Of a DNA stretch of 6,679 nucleotides, positions 5,540-6,679 are shown in pieces. Made by a program: the position numbers and the translations under genes. The DNA is from Treponema sp. (lineage in GTDB: Bacteria; Spirochaetota; Spirochaetia; Treponematales; Breznakiellaceae): assembly GCA_031274565.1 (NCBI GenBank), contig JAISPY010000126.1:1-6679 (forward strand), written 5' to 3'. Position 1 is the first letter of the stretch; each line of letters starts with the position of its first letter. The notes below the pieces were generated by a model. That model ran no database searches. It was not told the origin of the DNA and saw nothing but the letters and a program-made list of their open reading frames with translations.

Positions 5540-5746
5540 ATGGTTTTACATGATTATACGGTTGTTTTTACCCCCCCCCCCCCCCCCTGCGGGAATAAAA
5601 CGGGTATTTATGGGCAAAAAGCCCTGCGCTTTACCTTCGCTACTCAAGAAAATACCTCTATCCAAAGCACTTTTACCGGTTTTTTTGACCGGTTATCCTC
5701 CCTTCGTCCATCTGCAGGAGCAGTATCCCATGAAAACATCCGCTAA
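5540..5746 (+). CDS. Short ORF containing the C17 tract, 68 aa, unknown function
   Basis: The ATG at 5540 has an excellent ribosome binding site (GAGGAGG, 5528-5534) five bases away, the best in this region. The frame reads MVLHDYTVVFT, then five prolines from the C run, then about 52 residues with no family I recognise and no signal peptide. It stops at 5746, 17 bases inside the following lipoprotein gene, an arrangement suited to translational coupling. The encoded sequence after the tract depends on tract length. It may therefore be a leader peptide or switch rather than a functional protein, or it may be the displaced N-terminus of the lipoprotein reading frame. Real translation is likely; the product's role is unknown. 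Confidence 0.45.
   Translation: MVLHDYTVVFTPPPPPCGNKTGIYGQKALRFTFATQENTSIQSTFTGFFDRLSSLRPSAGAVSHENIR
5571..5587. repeat. Homopolymeric C17 tract
   Basis: Seventeen consecutive C residues (G on the minus strand) lie 31 bases into the 68-codon ORF. Mononucleotide tracts of this length slip readily in replication, and poly-G/C tracts are known phase-variation sites in Treponema pallidum and other bacteria. The exact length may differ between cells or be miscalled in sequencing. Confidence 0.95.
5675..5693 (+). repeat. ACCGGT hairpin upstream of the second lipoprotein start
   Basis: ACCGGT (5675-5680) and ACCGGT (5688-5693) flank a TTTTTTG loop; because the hexamer is its own complement, they are both direct and inverted repeats. 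The hairpin ends about 20 bases before the GCAGGAG ribosome binding site (5714-5720) of the lipoprotein gene and could affect its translation. Confidence 0.4.
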
Positions 5747-6679
5747 ACCCACTCCCCTCATCAGCTATGCCCTGCTGATCCTGGCAGCCTTCTTCACCTT
5801 GACTTCCTGTGGGCCTACGGTCTTCTCCAATCCCGATGACCCCATCCCTCTGGACCAGGGCCTGGTCCAAATCCGCCTCCCCTCGATGGACAACCGCTCC
5901 CTGAATAGCACCCAAACCCAAGGGTACACCGATTATTACGAAGTCATTTTCAAGGAAAAAGATGCTGACCGCTACTATCCGGGAACGGGCCGTACCGGAG
6001 ATACCGTTACCCTCCAGGTCCCTGGAAATACCACCTATGAAATCCTCATCCTCGGCGGCTATGAGTACGAGAGCCGCCACATCCTCCTGGGGAGCGTGTT
6101 TGCCAATAAACTCGACGGCGAAGAAGCGCGCTATGAGCAGAATGCTGCGGGAATTCGGATTGACGGAGGGACCCGCACAATGCTTTCCTTTAAGTTGGAC
6201 CCGCTGCTCCTGGAACTTACGGAGGATTATACCGTGGCCTTCTCCTTTGCAGGGGTGCCCCTGGGCACAAACGGAAAGCCTGAACGGATCAACGAGAGAC
6301 TGGCCACGATTGCGGACACGGCTGCTCCTTTGAAAGCCCAGCAGGAACCGGAACAGTTGTCCGTTACCGTAACCCTAAACAAAGTCCCTTCCCTGATGCG
6401 CGCGGAAACGGGAACGACGATGCGGTTTGCGGAGGTCCAGGGACGCTTAGAGGTGTATGATCCTGCGGCGGGGCGCTTTATTTACTATACCCCGATGAAG
6501 AGCCGTGGACCCTGGTACCCTACGGCGGATGAGGAGCTTGCGCTGGAATTTACCGTACCCACAACGACCATACAGAAGATAACCCCCGCAGATGGGGATT
6601 GGAAGTTTGATTTTGAAGCGACCTATTACGGGTTTGGTGACCCGACCTTCGGGGGGACGAAGTGGATCATCCGGAACGG
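5730..6679 (+). CDS. Putative lipoprotein of unknown function, C-terminus beyond the window (partial, 316+ aa)
   Basis: The frame is open from the ATG at 5730 to the right edge with no stop. A GCAGGAG box (5714-5720) lies nine bases upstream. The N-terminus has two lysines, a hydrophobic core at about residues 12-24 and the lipobox LTSC with Cys27, predicting Sec export and lipidation; FSNPDDP follows as a flexible linker. Residues 44-125 (GLVQIRLPS...RSL...YYEVIF...TLQVPGNTTYEILILGGYE) look like a beta-sandwich module of the type at the start of many treponemal lipoproteins; this is inference from pattern. A second beta-rich part runs from about 208 to the end, with many aromatic residues (YY, WY, GFG). 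No catalytic motif is seen. The gene overlaps the upstream ORF by 17 bases, and the same frame is open upstream through the C tract to 5487. Confidence 0.85.
   Translation, partial: MKTSAKPTPLISYALLILAAFFTLTSCGPTVFSNPDDPIPLDQGLVQIRLPSMDNRSLNSTQTQGYTDYYEVIFKEKDADRYYPGTGRTGDTVTLQVPGNTTYEILILGGYEYESRHILLGSVFANKLDGEEARYEQNAAGIRIDGGTRTMLSFKLDPLLLELTEDYTVAFSFAGVPLGTNGKPERINERLATIADTAAPLKAQQEPEQLSVTVTLNKVPSLMRAETGTTMRFAEVQGRLEVYDPAAGRFIYYTPMKSRGPWYPTADEELALEFTVPTTTIQKITPADGDWKFDFEATYYGFGDPTFGGTKWIIRN

Noticed and set aside
5571..5587. C17 tract dismissed as a pure sequencing artefact
   Set aside because: The exact length may be miscalled, but a run this long is unlikely to be entirely false, so it was kept with a caution about length.
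5673..6333. Minus-strand 135-codon frame and plus-strand 123-codon frame inside the second lipoprotein
   Set aside because: The lipoprotein frame has a signal peptide, lipobox, ribosome binding site and a longer open stretch; the other two overlap it without such signals.

Overview
The window looks like chromosomal DNA of a free-living or gut-associated spirochaete, most likely a Treponema-type organism. The reasons are two large putative lipoproteins with relaxed, spirochaete-style lipoboxes (FIGSC and LTSC), roughly balanced base composition, strong purine-rich ribosome binding sites, and a long homopolymeric C/G tract of the kind linked to phase variation in treponemes. The nagA-nagB pair fits an organism that feeds on amino sugars. 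This assignment is inference; no rRNA or species marker is present.

Layout: (1) Positions 1-1700, minus strand: the first nine codons of a gene that runs off the left edge, preceded by a 552-residue putative lipoprotein of unknown function. (2) Positions 1701-1888: a short divergent promoter region. (3) Positions 1889-2743, plus strand: a metallo-beta-lactamase-fold hydrolase with a complete metal-binding set and a possible signal peptide. (4) Positions 2744-3125: a convergent intergenic region with several hairpins and a 131-bp inverted-repeat element built from 9-10 bp units. (5) Positions 3126-5110, minus strand: nagA followed by nagB with a 10-base overlap. (6) Positions 5111-5539: a divergent control region with repeated GGAACTGC-type boxes on the nag side and, on the plus side, a strong sigma-70-type promoter with an A-rich upstream tract and a structured leader. 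(7) Positions 5540-6679, plus strand: a 68-codon ORF interrupted by a C17 tract, then a second putative lipoprotein that runs off the right edge.

NagA and NagB together convert N-acetylglucosamine-6-phosphate to fructose-6-phosphate plus acetate and ammonia. The other genes have no visible metabolic link to them.

The most unusual point is the C17 tract. A well-placed ribosome binding site starts translation at 5540. With 17 Cs the product ends just after the lipoprotein start codon. With 16 or 19 Cs it would fuse in frame to the lipoprotein. With 15 or 18 Cs it would stop almost at once. This is a plausible slipped-strand switch for a surface lipoprotein, but it is inferred from reading frames alone.
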